The notes below the pieces were generated by a model. The model searched no databases and was not told the DNA's origin. It saw nothing but the letters and a program-made list of their open reading frames with translations. From positions 14,760,928 to 14,824,927 of the forward strand of contig CM055094.1 of the NCBI GenBank assembly GCA_029204225.1: 64,000 nucleotides of DNA. The letters are read 5' to 3'. Below, in pieces: positions 20,005-32,400 of this stretch. Source of the DNA: Diphasiastrum complanatum (taxonomy: Eukaryota > Streptophyta > Lycopodiopsida > Lycopodiales > Lycopodiaceae). The stretch's first letter is position 1. Each line of letters begins with the position of its first letter. Position numbers and translations under genes: made by a program.

Positions 20005-22140
20005 AGGCTTCACCGCCCATGGGGAGGGATCCACATTTACTGCCCTCTCTCTATTCTCAAATGCGATTTTGCTGGTCCCCCAATCATGAACTACTTGTGC
20101 AATTTGCAACCAGGGTCGTCCCAACAAAACTTGATAGGCAGTGGGTGTTTCAAGAATGTCCATCATCGCAAATATAATAATAAATTGTACCCCTGCTATC
20201 TTGACTGGAATGTCTTCTACAATCCCCTTCGGTCGCACACATAATTGATTAGCTAATTTGATAGCAAACTTGGTAGCTTCCAGGCCTTGTAGATTCCATT
20301 TCTCATACAAAGTAGTGGAGATAAGGTTGACACCCGATCCTCCATCTACAACAGCAGCTTCTTCTCCGAAGAGTTTGTGCTTGATAGGAAGAGTTATATT
20401 GTGCTGCTCACTCTCTCAAGCTGCTCCCACATTTAGAACATTGTTGGCTTCTTTGAAACCAGCACAAAATAATGGTTCTTTGGAAGGTATGTCTGATTCA
20501 ATGTTCAACCAATCTGACAAGACACCCTTTGCTTGAGGTGCAAGTCAAAGGAACTCTCTAATAGAGATGTTCATTCTACTGGATAAGATGCTTGTCAACA
20601 ATTCTGTCCTTGGAGCTTCGGGTTCTGCCATATGGAATGGTTCTTCTTGATGGTGTAATCGCATGTTCACGTCTGATCTGTGTGGTGAACCTTGCGGTGT
20701 GTTCGCTTGTTGATCTCTTTATGGTGCAGTGTCTTGAGGAGCTGTCGGTTGATGTGCAGCTTGAGCAGCTTCCTCCACTTGTGCTTCTTGTATCCAATGC
20801 TTGATTTTCTGATATCGTCTTTGTTTATCCTTCATATTCGGATAAGGTAATCTCACTCCTCTTGATGTTGAGGGTTAATCAACTGGCACTGATACAGAGT
20901 GTGGTGATGATGGAGCTACCTCCTTGCGCTTTTGTGCTCGTGTAACAACTAACATTGGAATGTTACAACAGGGAGGTCTCCTTGGTATAGTTGAGTGTGG
21001 AGTTGTGCTTGGGCCTGCTGATTGAACTGCGATCCAATTCAATGGTGCACTGGTGCTGGTTCTCAATGGACAATTCTTGTATCAATGTCCATATCCACAC
21101 TCGCAACAGAGGGGCATATAATTCCTTTGTTTGGACATTCGGCAATCCTATGTCCTTCTCCGCATCCATAACATCCATATAATTTGTCCCCTTGGCGTTG
21201 TGGCTGTGCAGTGTATGTGGCATAATACTCATTAATAGCAAGATCGATGAATGGCTCATTAGGTCCATACCATTGTTGCATTTCCTGTTGGAAAAATGTT
21301 TCAGTGAGATTCACTAGGGCTGCTTGAGGATTATTTGGCTCTGGTGGTGCTGATAGTCATTAGAGGAAGTTTGAGTACAAAAAGGGCTGCATATGATTTC
21401 GTGCCAAGATTTCTTTTACATTTTGTCACTATTTTCAACCAATATCTTTGAATCTAATTTTTTAGCAGTAGCTCATAAGTATGACATGTAATATATCATT
21501 GGAAAGCGTATTGGAAAGCACTGTCAGCGCTTTCCAACACACCATTTTTTGTCACATTCTGATATGGCAATCAACAGTTATGCCATTTTTTGTGTAGACT
21601 CAAAATGTGACTCAAAGAAGTAACGTTACGTTAATGCCACTATGTCAAAAAACTATTGGGCCACATGTACAAAAGAAGTGAATAAAAAATGAAAAAGGAA
21701 TCTTGACAAAAGGCCCTTTTGGTGTTTAAACTTCCTCTAATGGCCATTCTTTGTTGTTGAGGGCCTGGTCTAAGCCTTGGCGCTGCATTAGGTGCTCCTT
21801 GATGGTAAGCATAAGAGGTTTGGAATTCAACTCTCTTTTGTTGTATGATCTGTGGGTTGTAGGGGCAATACGCAGTGTTGTGCAAGGACGCATTGCACAA
21901 ATGACAATATCTGTGCATCAGCTTCAAATTCAACTTCAATAACGGACGCTCGTTGGAAGTGTGATTTTGGATACAAATGGGACACCAAACATTGTCCCGT
22001 TGAGGATACTACTGCTAATAAGGATCGGTTGTGGTGCTGCAGTATTCTGAAGAGCCTTCAATTTCTGGTCAAATTGGACTGTGAGCTACTCCATATGCTG
22101 ATTGTGTAACTTCATGATCTGTTCCATCATCGATTCATTG
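20005..22140 (-). pseudogene. Gypsy-B gag zinc-knuckle and protease region
   Basis: On the minus strand this is the gag C-terminus and protease of a Ty3/gypsy element. Cys-rich knuckles are at about 21990-21940 (NVWCPICIQNHTSNE), 21910-21870 (CHLCNASLHNTAYC) and 21180-21130 (CYGCGEGHRIAECP). A retropepsin-like segment is at about 20360-20010 (VDGGSGVNLIS, then TAYQVLLGRPWL and VVHDWG). The DGGSG form of the active site is the same as in Gypsy-D. A TIR element interrupts it at 21363-21737 and the copia element at 20000. Several stops lie between blocks, and the gag capsid part is missing upstream of about 22140. Confidence 0.8.
21363..21737. mobile_element. 375-bp non-autonomous TIR element (MITE) with TA target duplication
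   Basis: The ends GAGGAAGTTT and AAACTTCCTC are perfect inverted repeats, extending imperfectly to about 27 bp (…AAAAGGGC on both sides), and TA flanks both ends (21361-21362, 21738-21739). A TA duplication fits the Tc1/mariner (Stowaway-like) group, but CATTAG…CTAATG is also symmetrical, so other groups remain possible. A central hairpin TTGGAAAGC/GCTTTCCAA lies at about 21511-21537. No coding frame is present. It interrupts the gag region of Gypsy-B. Confidence 0.75.
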
Positions 22141-22930
22141 GACAAGCTCGTAGAGACTGAGGTTGATGCAATTGAAGGAGTTGATCACTGTGCAGATTTG
22201 ATACAATGTGAAGGTATATGGCAACAGTGGATCTAAGTGGATCTTGTTCGGGTGCTGATCAGTGGTTGATGATTGGAAGGGATGAAAGGAACACGAATAA
22301 CTAGCAAATTTTATTGGATGACAATTGAGATGGTTATTGAGAGATGAGTGTATGGTGGCACATTTTTCAATGGAGTTGATCACACAAAAAAAAAAATGGA
22401 TGTTGTAACAGCGCGGTTGGCAACAATGGTGAGTGATAGATGGCCTCGATGGTGCCGGGGTGGGTGGGGTCTGGGGCCTCCCCGCTGAGGCCCCGACGCA
22501 GGGGTCTGGGGGATTGCGTTGGCCCTCATCACTAAACGGTATGACTTGTATAAGACCGAACAATTATTTCGCATGTTAAGTCACTGGTAGTTCCAACAAT
22601 TTTTTTGGATATTCTTAACAAAAATCTTTGCCTGACTGATATATGTTTTATCACAGTGTGTTACCACTTTACAGATTTAAGCGTAGGTTCTTGTTGGCGA
22701 AGGATTGTTCAAAAAAAAATTTGAAAGCAATTTGGGCGCGATTTGGATTGGGAACCTTCGCCAATAGACTTCTAATGGAGACTAACCTTTATCGACTTAT
22801 AGGGAAGTATATATTGATGATCAGAGAGCTGGTGAGGATTAGGCGAAGGTTCTCATGGCGAGAGATAATCTGGCAAAGGTTCAAAAGGCAATTCAGCACT
22901 TTTGAGAGCTGAGAACGTTCACCGGACTAG
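22141..22930. other. Unassigned DNA upstream of Gypsy-B, with a GC-rich hairpin
   Basis: I see no gene. The stretch may be Gypsy-B leader or older flank. GGGGCCTC (22473-22480) and GAGGCCCC (22487-22494) form a perfect 8-bp stem with a 6-base loop inside a GC-rich island unlike its surroundings. A plus-strand 89-codon frame at 22643-22912 contains repeated GCGAAGGTTC-like words and no known domain. Confidence 0.5.
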
Positions 22931-25900
22931 TTACATGTAATATTAACCCTTGTTGACTTCACAGATACTAGGGCACTCACATGATTCATGTGAGTTCTAA
23001 TTTGGGCCCTTTTAGCTTTTTTATTAACAGCTTAACTTAGGACCTCTAATGTCATTTTAGAGTTTTAGGCCCCTAGTCACTTATTCCTAATTCTACAAGT
23101 TTCTGCCAACAGCTCTCTAATAACCTCTCTGCCTGATTGTTAATGAAAGCAGGAAGTGTCTTCTTCTCCTCCTCCTCCTTGTATGTACCTCAACATTCAT
23201 GACAAGTCATACCCAATCAAGATGACAAGATTAAGAAAGATAGTGCAAGAATCTCCTATATGTGTTTGAATTTTCCTATCACGAAATATTTTCCTAGGTG
23301 ATTTTGCTAGTCAAACAAGTAATGCTGATTGTTGTCACCCTTCTGCTCCATCTAGAGGAGCCTTCATGCTATTTTATTGAGACCTTCAAAATGTGCACAC
23401 AATAAGTGAGCACATCAACCACGCCTTTGTCGTTGGATAGGCCTCTATTTTGAGGGCCAACAAACATAATTCCAATAAGGCTTCCCCTAAGTACACCTTT
23501 GCTGCAATAGGTTTTTAAATCCAGCAACGCCTCTTCCTTCTAAATCTTCAAAGTTCACCCTTTTTTCCCTTTAACTTGACTTAATCAAAACTGTTAAGTA
23601 AGCTCAACCATCTTAGTATACAACTTCTTATTTGATCCATTGCATGCCATCTCTTTATGTGCCTCTCATATAATAAGAGGCTTACTCATTTGCTTGTACA
23701 TTGAGTCACATTATCATTGATTTATTTTTGCTACAAAATTTGATGTCATTCCTCAATCTTGGTAACTTGCCCAATTTTGCATTGCATCAAACACAAGGAA
23801 GTCCTCCCTTAGATGTAACTCAATATTCATGACAATTCATACCCGATCAAGATGTTTTGTATCCGATTCTTAACAAGCTTAAGAAATGTTGTGCCTAATC
23901 TTTGTACAAGAATCTCTTTTGGCTGTTTGAAGTGTCCTATCACACATTACTTTCCTCTTCACCTAAGGTGACCATAGTTTTTGGGATTAGTTTTTGTTGA
24001 TAGAATGATATTTTTGGATTACCTTATTGAAATTTTAAGGCAGTTTGTGAAACCACCAAGGCTTCTTGGGAAGCTTGGTTTCGAGGCTTTAGGGAGAGAA
24101 TGTTGTTCCACAATTTGAAGACTTAGAGTTACCTAAACTTGTTTAATTTTAGTGAAAATTATTGCTTACGGAAGTCAAAGGTTAAGCAAGGAATATGGCT
24201 TGGATGGTTCAATTGAGGAAATTTTTGTTGGTTCGGTCGGATACATGGATGCAAATTGTTTGATACATGTTGGCTATGTTGGAGATTAAGTTGTGCGGAT
24301 TAGGGAAATCAGAGATTTCCAAAACAGGATAGAATTGTGAAGAGTCAAAGTTTTGTGTTACTGGTATCAGTTCAGATCAAATGATCCTTGGCAGCTTTGT
24401 CAAAGCAGGATTGAGGCAATCAGAAAATGTAACATACTCTTCAAGGTTCTCTGCTTGGAGAATTACCACTAAAAAGATCACAAGTCATGGCAAGGCTGCA
24501 TAATGAACAGACTAAAAGTATATTTTGTAAGCAGAAAATAATCTCAAACTGAGCAACTAGGAGCTATGGCATCTGGAAAAAAAGGAAAAACTTGGTTTTA
24601 TAAGGTTCAGGTTGAATAACGCCAACTTCGCTGAAGCATGCATGATAAGTGGCAGAAAAAAAAAATGAAGTTAGATCCTACAATGGTTAAATTTGTCTAA
24701 TGCTACCTCACACTCAGAAACGTGTTTTTTTGTAAAAAGTGCAATAGCATCAGTTTTATGTCGGGATAAACCTAGATGCTGTCTATTTCATGACAAGATA
24801 TAAACAGATAAGGTGTTCAAAAGTTTCAAAAGTTCGATACAAGAAGTTTCAAAAGTCATATATATTTATGTCGGGGACTGTAAGCCCTCATTTTATACGG
24901 AGCCCATTGTGGGATCGAGTCAGAAGTTGAAATCTTTCGAGTGCCAATTTTAGCCTTTAGCCCATATTTTTCCCTGCTGCCAGGTGCAATCTTGTTGAAC
25001 ATACAGTACAAGCAATAATATTCCAAAAAATTCTCTAGAGTTGAAAAATACCTTATGGCACTCGCATTTCAACAAAATGAAAAATAGATTGGACAACAAT
25101 CTGTTACAATAGGATTGGCTTCTTCAGTCCCATCCTCAATGCTCTAAGTCATTGATGTTGAGCTGTATTGTTTACAGAACAATTTGTCCGTAATTATGTA
25201 GCTCCACTGCAGATCTTCTATTCAACTTAGTAGGCATCGGACTGAAGAAACTGGAAACAGACACAAGATTGCTGTGGACGTGGTAAGCAACATCTTGTTG
25301 AAATGCAGAACAAGAATTTTATACTTCCTCTGAGATGAGCAATAACACTGAATAGCAAGCAAAATATAGCTCTTGCAAATTACAGTGAACAGTCCACATG
25401 AAAAAGAAAAACTTTTGCAAGATTGACCAGGTATGTTGCCCTAACCTAATATCTGATAAGACTTATAGCGATAAATTTAGGGTCCAATAACATGAGACTA
25501 GAAATCAACTTCAAGCTCATAACTGATTTTTCATTTCTTGTGATCAGTCTCTTGTTCAAAACCTAGACACGTTGCTCATATTTTTTAGGAAGGTGAAATG
25601 TACAGATTCATTATCTTTTACAATGCACTGGCAAAGCGATGACAGCCTAAAACTGAAAATTTATGTGATTACTAAGGGCAAATTCTCTTGCAAAAATTAC
25701 ATCACAATCAAATCACTTGCAGAATGTAGAGGATTAAAGTTGCACAAGCCCAACAAGAAAGTCCTAGAATGAGACACATAAAAGAGATTTTTGGCAATGA
25801 AGCATCAAACTGACTCACATATTGCACCATCTCAAAAGTAAAGTCCTCAAAATAGAAAACAGCAAAAAAGCCTTTTTAGGCAATAAAATCGTTTGTTCAT

Positions 25901-25941
25901 CAGATCTGCCTGTACAGTCATACAATAGCCCATAGCCAAGA
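22931..25941. other. Intergenic DNA downstream of the UBC22-like gene
   Basis: No supported gene or element ends. Two diverged direct copies of roughly 110-160 bp lie at 23190-23305 and 23808-23975, sharing ATTCATGACAA, TCATACCC and ATCAAGATG in order. A 66-codon frame at 25572-25772 has no recognisable domain. Confidence 0.5.
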
Positions 25942-25947
25942 TTTATT
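25942..25947 (-). promoter_or_regulatory. Candidate poly(A) signal of the UBC22-like gene
   Basis: The minus strand reads AATAAA here, about 190 bases after the stop codon at 26135-26137, a usual distance for a plant 3' UTR. Plant poly(A) signals are loose, so this is only the best visible candidate. Confidence 0.45.
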
Positions 25948-26134
25948 GCTGACCTACAATGCTCTGCTTGTATAGAAACTAGAAAATGACACATCTTTGA
26001 ACCCAGAATGTTCAATGTAACTAATCAGGGCCCATGGACACACACTTACCATCAAATCATAGAGACCTAAGATTAATAGTTGATGATAAATAATGTCCAG
26101 ACATTAAGGTCAATAATGCAGCAACTCTTCTTAA

Positions 26135-26435
26135 CTACAACCTTTTTAAGCTCTTCTTTCGGACATCAATCTTCTTCTTGTCTAAAGAAACAGCAGATGG
26201 TAATATATCTCCTTTCGGCTTCTTTGCACTTGGTGATGGGGACACTGCCACTGCTTCTATAGCAGATAGACCAACACCAGGGTCAACGTAGCCGCTTTTA
26301 TTGGCCGTATCAACGGTAAGTGGCGTATGGCTTACTATGTTTGCCTCTGCATTCGTGGAATTTACAGTAGTGGACTCTCCTATAGCCGTCTTACTTTTAG
26401 GTTTTGGTTTCATCGCATGAATCCCTGTCAGAAGT
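26135..26435 (-). CDS. UBC22: UBC22-like exon 6 (C-terminal tail)
   Basis: The exon begins with the third base of an Arg codon after TTTCTCAG. It encodes [15 protein letters not shown], then a low-complexity Ser/Thr/Val-rich linker, a Lys-rich patch (AKKPKGD) and the end [14 protein letters not shown] before TAG at 26135-26137. The linker is the variable part of the family, while the basic end is conserved and is inferred to contact the APC/C. Confidence 0.93.
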
Positions 26436-29400
26436 CTGAGAAACCCAATAGTAACAGGATGCTTAATTAGAAATCTTGCAGCACAGGATCGTACAAGACT
26501 ACCAAAACAAAATGCTATAGCATCACTCAAAAGCAAACGTTCAACACATTCTTTATGACATGTATTGACAAACTGAGAGCTGCAATCAACCCAAGGCTGA
26601 AAATCATTACCTTGCATGCTTTGCATAGCTGTCATAATCTTCCATCAACATCTTTCCAGCTTCCTCATTCAAAGCAGATTCTGGAAATGGCTCTATCAAC
26701 AAACACCTTATTGCCTGTAAGTCCAAAAACTTGTCGCCTTAGAATGACACATCCCAAGTAGGCACCCGATATGACCATGCTGACACACACTGACCGATAA
26801 TAAAGACATTCACGAGTCTCAAGTCTCAACTAGCAATAAAACAACATTTGGCCGTTTTCTAAGTGGTTGCAAAATACCAATAATTAAGCAATTTAATCAA
26901 AGCAATCAAGAAAACAGGAAAACTGAGGAGTTAATGAGCTAACATACAGGTGCAGTAGAGCATGACTAAAATAAGCTAGTTGTTGATATCATAGGAAATG
27001 AGGTTGCAGTTAACAAGGATGTATATATATCTCATTGCAGTTCTGAATATGTATTTACTATTTTAACAATAGTCAACATCAGTTGTACCTGAGGCACCCT
27101 GATGCTAGAATACCATCTATTGAGAGAAGAAAACTGGAGGTATGAACCAGGCTTGCAGCATATTGCCCAATAAATATTGAGCCATAATCATAAACTACAT
27201 AGTACAGTGTACACATTCATCTGTAGGTGTGAACCGCAAGGCTCACAAGGAAACTTATAGTGCAGCAAAGTCGACCCTCCCTAGAAATCAAGGTTGAAGT
27301 CCTCTGACATAGGTAGGCAATGGCATACAAGCACAGGTGAGCCCTCACATCATGGTTTTAAGAAACATCTCCCACCCAGGAAACAAGAAAAGATAATCGT
27401 GACACAATACAAGAAATGGGCAAACGCCATGTCATCACAAAAGCAAACTAAAGCAAGGTAATTACAAGAGTGTAAATGAAGAGACGGAGAAATTGAGGTA
27501 GAAAGTGATATACATTGCAAGGGAGATATATTATGTTCATATAAAGTCAACGAGACTTATAAAAATTTGCTAAAAAAAAGATCAGATTTGGCCTTCAAAT
27601 GAATGACAAGCATGCCTTTTGTTATACAAAAATTTGTTTTAAAATAATGATTCCCCAAAACATTTTCCCAGGGGAATTTAGAGTTGGGGAATACGAGTTT
27701 CCCCATGAAAAAGCTGGGGAAACAAATCTCCCCATAACCATGCCTCACATGCAATAAGTGTAAAGCCTTCACAAGATGCTCTTGCTGGCCCTTCAGCACT
27801 TTCTACCTGGTGCTGGACTCTCCATCCCTTTACACTGATTCCAGCCTAAGCTCCCCATCCCTTTACACTGATTCTAGAGAGAGAGCTGAACTACCTTCGG
27901 CTCAAATGCTGAACCATAAATCAACCCATTTGTGTTAACCTTTCCCTGGATGAGGAGCAAGGAATGACCTATCTTATGGAGGTTGTAAATCGAAAATTGA
28001 AGCTGGCTCGCTTGAAAGCAAGGTACAATATCAAGTGGTACAAACAAAGCCTTGATCACCAGGTCTTAATCCTAATTCAAGCTCTCTATAAGTTGACATT
28101 GAATTGAAAAAGGATGTTAATGCCCTGCCCTGAGTGCATCATTCCAAGATATGACACCATTCACACAGCTTTACTTCACATAATTCAAAGGAAGCAGGTT
28201 TATTGAGATTGACAGTTCAAACCCCCTCTCAAAATTTGCACAGACCCAACAAGGAGACGTAAAGGGAACAAGTTTGCATGTGCATACGATGTTGAATTTA
28301 GTGTGGTGAATGTTAGAAATAATAAATTATAATGTTAGTTTCCCATAGGTTACTTTTACCCAAAAGGTTGAGACTTGTGTAACCATGGGGTAGGTTTATT
28401 ATTTAGACCATGTTAAGCAAGATAGTTTTAGTTAAGTTGGACCCAATTTTGGACTAGTGGTAACTCGTGGGTCCAAGTAAAGTCTAATTATGTTAAGGGT
28501 CCCTATCTTGACTTTTGGGAGTGCCTTCTAATTAGTAATGAGTTTGGAAGTTTCTAGAAAGTTTGGAAGAGTTTAGGCCCTTGGAAGGCGTATTTATATG
28601 TACTCATTGTTCATTTGTAATTCATTCCTAGTGGCATTTCCACATTACACAAATTACAAGTGGAATTATGCTCTCCACTAGATGTCACCAACATTGCTAC
28701 TACTTTCTCTCTCTTTGAGGGCGCCTAACCCTCTCCCTCTTCTTCTTCTTCTTCTTCTTGTATATGGAGATTGAATGTTAGAAGGATCTTGGCACTTAGA
28801 ATTCCTACATGGTATCAATGCCATGGATCTTTTATGCTTTATTTAGGGCGCCCTACCAAAAGAGATCGTCTTCACTTAGGGATCACAAAAATTTAGCACC
28901 TTTGCTGATTTTCTGGAGTGAAGATCCGTTCAATTTTGACTCTTTTCCGTTTTGCAAGAGGGCGCCACACATCAAAGGAGATAATAGGATTTTGGGCGCT
29001 TGCTGATTTTTCTGGTTGCAAAGGCGCCATTAATTATCTTCTTCGGGGCTGCTTTTAGGTTGCCCACATCCGTGTAGGTTTATCCTACTTCCGTTGGTCC
29101 GCTGCTGCCCTATTTTTCAGATTTGCTCCTTTGCAGGAGGGCGCCCATCTACAAGCAATTTTTATCTTCTAATTTGGCTGAAAAATCAGCACCCTTGCTG
29201 ATTTTGCAAAGTGAAGATCCGCTTCTTTTTGCTTGTTTCCAGTGTGGAAAAAGGCGCTAATTTTTTGTGATGATTCGACCACATTCCGTGGCTGAAAATT
29301 GGACAGCATATTACCATTTGTAGGGTGTTTGCAACAGTCCTATCCGTGTGTGGTATTGTTCACACTTTTTGGCAAGAAATAAGGGTTCCGGAAAAAGCTT

Positions 29401-32400
29401 TGTTAGAGGCTAACCTAATTCTTTGCTTGCTGGTTTTTTGAGTTTGTAATGCAATTTCAGTCTGAAATTTTCAGCACACAAAGGCTTGTAGGAGGGCGAC
29501 TTCCTACATCCATCTAATGTGTGACTTCGACACATTCCGGTCCAGATTTGATACTTGCTGGTTTTTGTGTCTTTTAGGGCACATTTAGGGTTTGAAAAAA
29601 TTTATCTTCTTGGCTGGTTCTTATGGCAAGAGATTTGGGAGCAATTCGTACTTGTTCGGACGAAGATATGTTGGATGGCACCAACTATTCTTCATAGAGT
29701 TGCAAGCTGAGTTTTGCCATCAACGTGATAATCAAGCTCTTTCCTTGATTTATCGGTAAAAAGATCTATCTTATATCGTTCAAGATTTTGCAAGACCTCT
29801 ATAAGTGCTTGGGAAACACTTTCAAAGATGTACTGAATAAAGGATTCATCATCATGTTTTCTCCTCTCTACTTCATCCTCTTTGAAGGTAGAAGAGCAAA
29901 GGCATGCAAAGTTTGATGATTGTCTGTCTACAAGTACAAGTTTGCATCGGAATATTGGTATGGTAGAGCATTCTTCTTCTCTTGAGCCATTTGTTGCAAA
30001 TGATGGATGCATTAGTGAAGAACTTTATGAGCAAGCTTCTCAAGTTAATGTTTTGGAAAAGGCGGAAATCAAGCATTCTTTGAAGCCATTTTGTACTAAT
30101 GGAGGAGGGGAAAAAATCATGTCAATACATTGGTTCAAACTTCAAAGTGGCGTGTTGCTAGATTTTTTGGGTGTTCAAAGTGGCAAGCTACTGGTTTTTT
30201 CTTGAAAATGGTGGACAGCAGATTCAGCCATGGTTTATTGATCATTTTTAGCCTATGTTACATCGTGAGCATCCTGTTATGCATCGGGAACGGCCTGCGG
30301 AAGGTTTTTGGACAGCAAGGTCCACATTGGGAACACTTTGGACAACAAAGTATTGGTGATTTTGTGGCTGTTGGACAGCTTGCTACAGCCTCTTGTTGGC
30401 TGTCCAAGTCTTTGCGGGATAGCAAAGCATCTTTTTACCTTGGTGGAAACACACATGCCTCACCAAAATCAATAGCTTATGCTAATTTTCCTGTTTTGAT
30501 GCTTACTTCTTATGATGACGATGTTGCCTTACCTAGTGTTGCTGAGCAGATCATTGATAGTAAGATTCGGGAGGATGTGATGGTAAAAGAGTATCATAAT
30601 CTTCTTTATGTTTCTTGTGGTAAGAAGACTTATAGAATCATGTGGGAATCATTGATGGATTGCAAATCCATATTTCGGCTTGTGGTTGGTTTTTTGGTTA
30701 CCTACTTTGGATGGAGCATGCTTGTCTTCACTCTTCAACTTGATGCTACCGCACTTCGTATTCTACATCTCTTCTACATCGGGCATGATTGGGGCTGAGA
30801 TTTCGACTACTTCAAGCTGAAGTTTTTTTTTTTCACGACATTAAGCCTGGACCGCAAGCTACATCTTTTCTTTTTTGGCTACATGGAGTTTTGGGCAGCA
30901 TGCAACACTTTGCATTTTTGTTGCAATTTTTCATACTTCATGTCATGATATGTTTTTACATTATCATTTAAGGAAGGCGTTAGAAATAATAAATGATAAT
31001 GTTAGTTTCCCATAGGTTACTTTTACCCAAGAGACTTGTGTAACCATGGGGTAGGTTTATTATTTAGACCATGTTAAGATAGTTTCAGTTAAGTGGACCC
31101 AATTTTTGGTCTAGTGGTAACTCGTGGGTCCAAGTAAAGTCTAATTATGTTAAGGGACCCTATCTTGACTTTTGGGAGTGCCCTATAATTAGTAGTGGGT
31201 TTGGAAGGTTCTAGAACTTAGAGTTTGGAAGAGTCTAGGCCCTTGGAAGGCCTATTTATATGTACTCATTGTTCATTTGTAATTCATTCCCTTTCAAGCA
31301 TTGCCTAACACTCTCCCTTTTCTTCTTCTTCTTCTTCTTCTTGTATATGGAGATTGAATGTTAGAAGGATCTTGGCACTTTGATTTCCTACAGTGAAGTC
31401 AAGGTGCAGCCTTCTACATGCAATGGAGACAGAGGCCAAAATGATAGCATATGTAGGGGGCAAGAAGAGTTTCGACAGACAAACAAGGGATGCTTTTCAA
31501 ATAGCATATCCAAGAGTCCTCAATTTGCTCATGCCACTACAGACTGATGGCATTTACTTACGATATTTCAAAGCTTCAATTTTACACTCTAGTTGATATG
31601 TATTATTTTGTAACATATTTACCTAGGTGATTTCGAAATCATCCTGAGATCTATTGCTTCATAGCCATCTTAGTCCTTGCTCTTCAAAATAAAAAAACTC
31701 CTGCGAAAGAACTGGCAAAGGTTTGTATTTATGTTTCTTTAACAGGACCAATGTCTGAAGTATACAAGATTACAAGCATTGGCAACATCAATATTCACGC
31801 AACAACATACATCCAATATTTTCTGAGCCTAAGCAACTTACAGGACAATGGATCGACTAAAACCTAGAAGGATATAAAGCCAGGCTACCATAGACCAATA
31901 TTCCAATGTTTAGATAGACACGATGCAAAAGACCTGATATCTTAAATTGCAACCTAAGTGGATGTTTTGAAAGCAATACAATACAGGGTTGACAACCTCC
32001 TGATTCACATGCCATGAATTAAAAAATGCCGTAAAATCCCAGAAGCCTTGAGTCTTCAACATGCTGGCAAAAAAATTCCATATATGTAACACTACACTGA
32101 TACCCCCCTATGGAGCAATCTGGAAAATAGCATTGGCTTTCATAATTCGTTAGTCAAACAGGGTCTAGATTATGTGTCTGTGTTAGAAAACAAAAGAGTA
32201 TGCAAATAATCCTCAACTTAAAAACCAGACCATCATGGTTGTTCGACAGGATAGCAAAGCACATACAAGAAGGACATGTCGCAAGCCAAGTGTGGGCTTC
32301 CAATCTTTCTTGAGAGTGTTGACACAAATTTCACCATTTTTCGCAATATTTGGATGGAAAATCTTTGTCAAGAAATAGCCTGCAGCACAAATATAGTTTC

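Larger units (their letters stand above)
28311..31392 (+). mobile_element. Non-autonomous LTR retrotransposon in UBC22-like intron 4
   Basis: LTRs at 28311-28809 and 30978-31392 share most of their sequence (GTTAGAAATAATAAAT start, TTTCCTACA-type end). GTGAA flanks both sides (28306-28310 and 31393-31397), a 5-bp target duplication. The PBS TGGTATCAATGCC follows the 5' LTR at 28810, and AAGGAAGG precedes the 3' LTR. The 3.1-kb element lacks protease, integrase and RT and keeps only a gag-like start. It runs antisense to the host gene. Its LTRs differ by a deletion of about 90 bp in the 3' copy. Confidence 0.9.

Noticed and set aside
22643-22912. 89-codon plus-strand frame rich in Arg, Phe and Leu
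   Set aside because: Contains repeated GCGAAGGTTC-like words and no recognised domain; length is compatible with chance.
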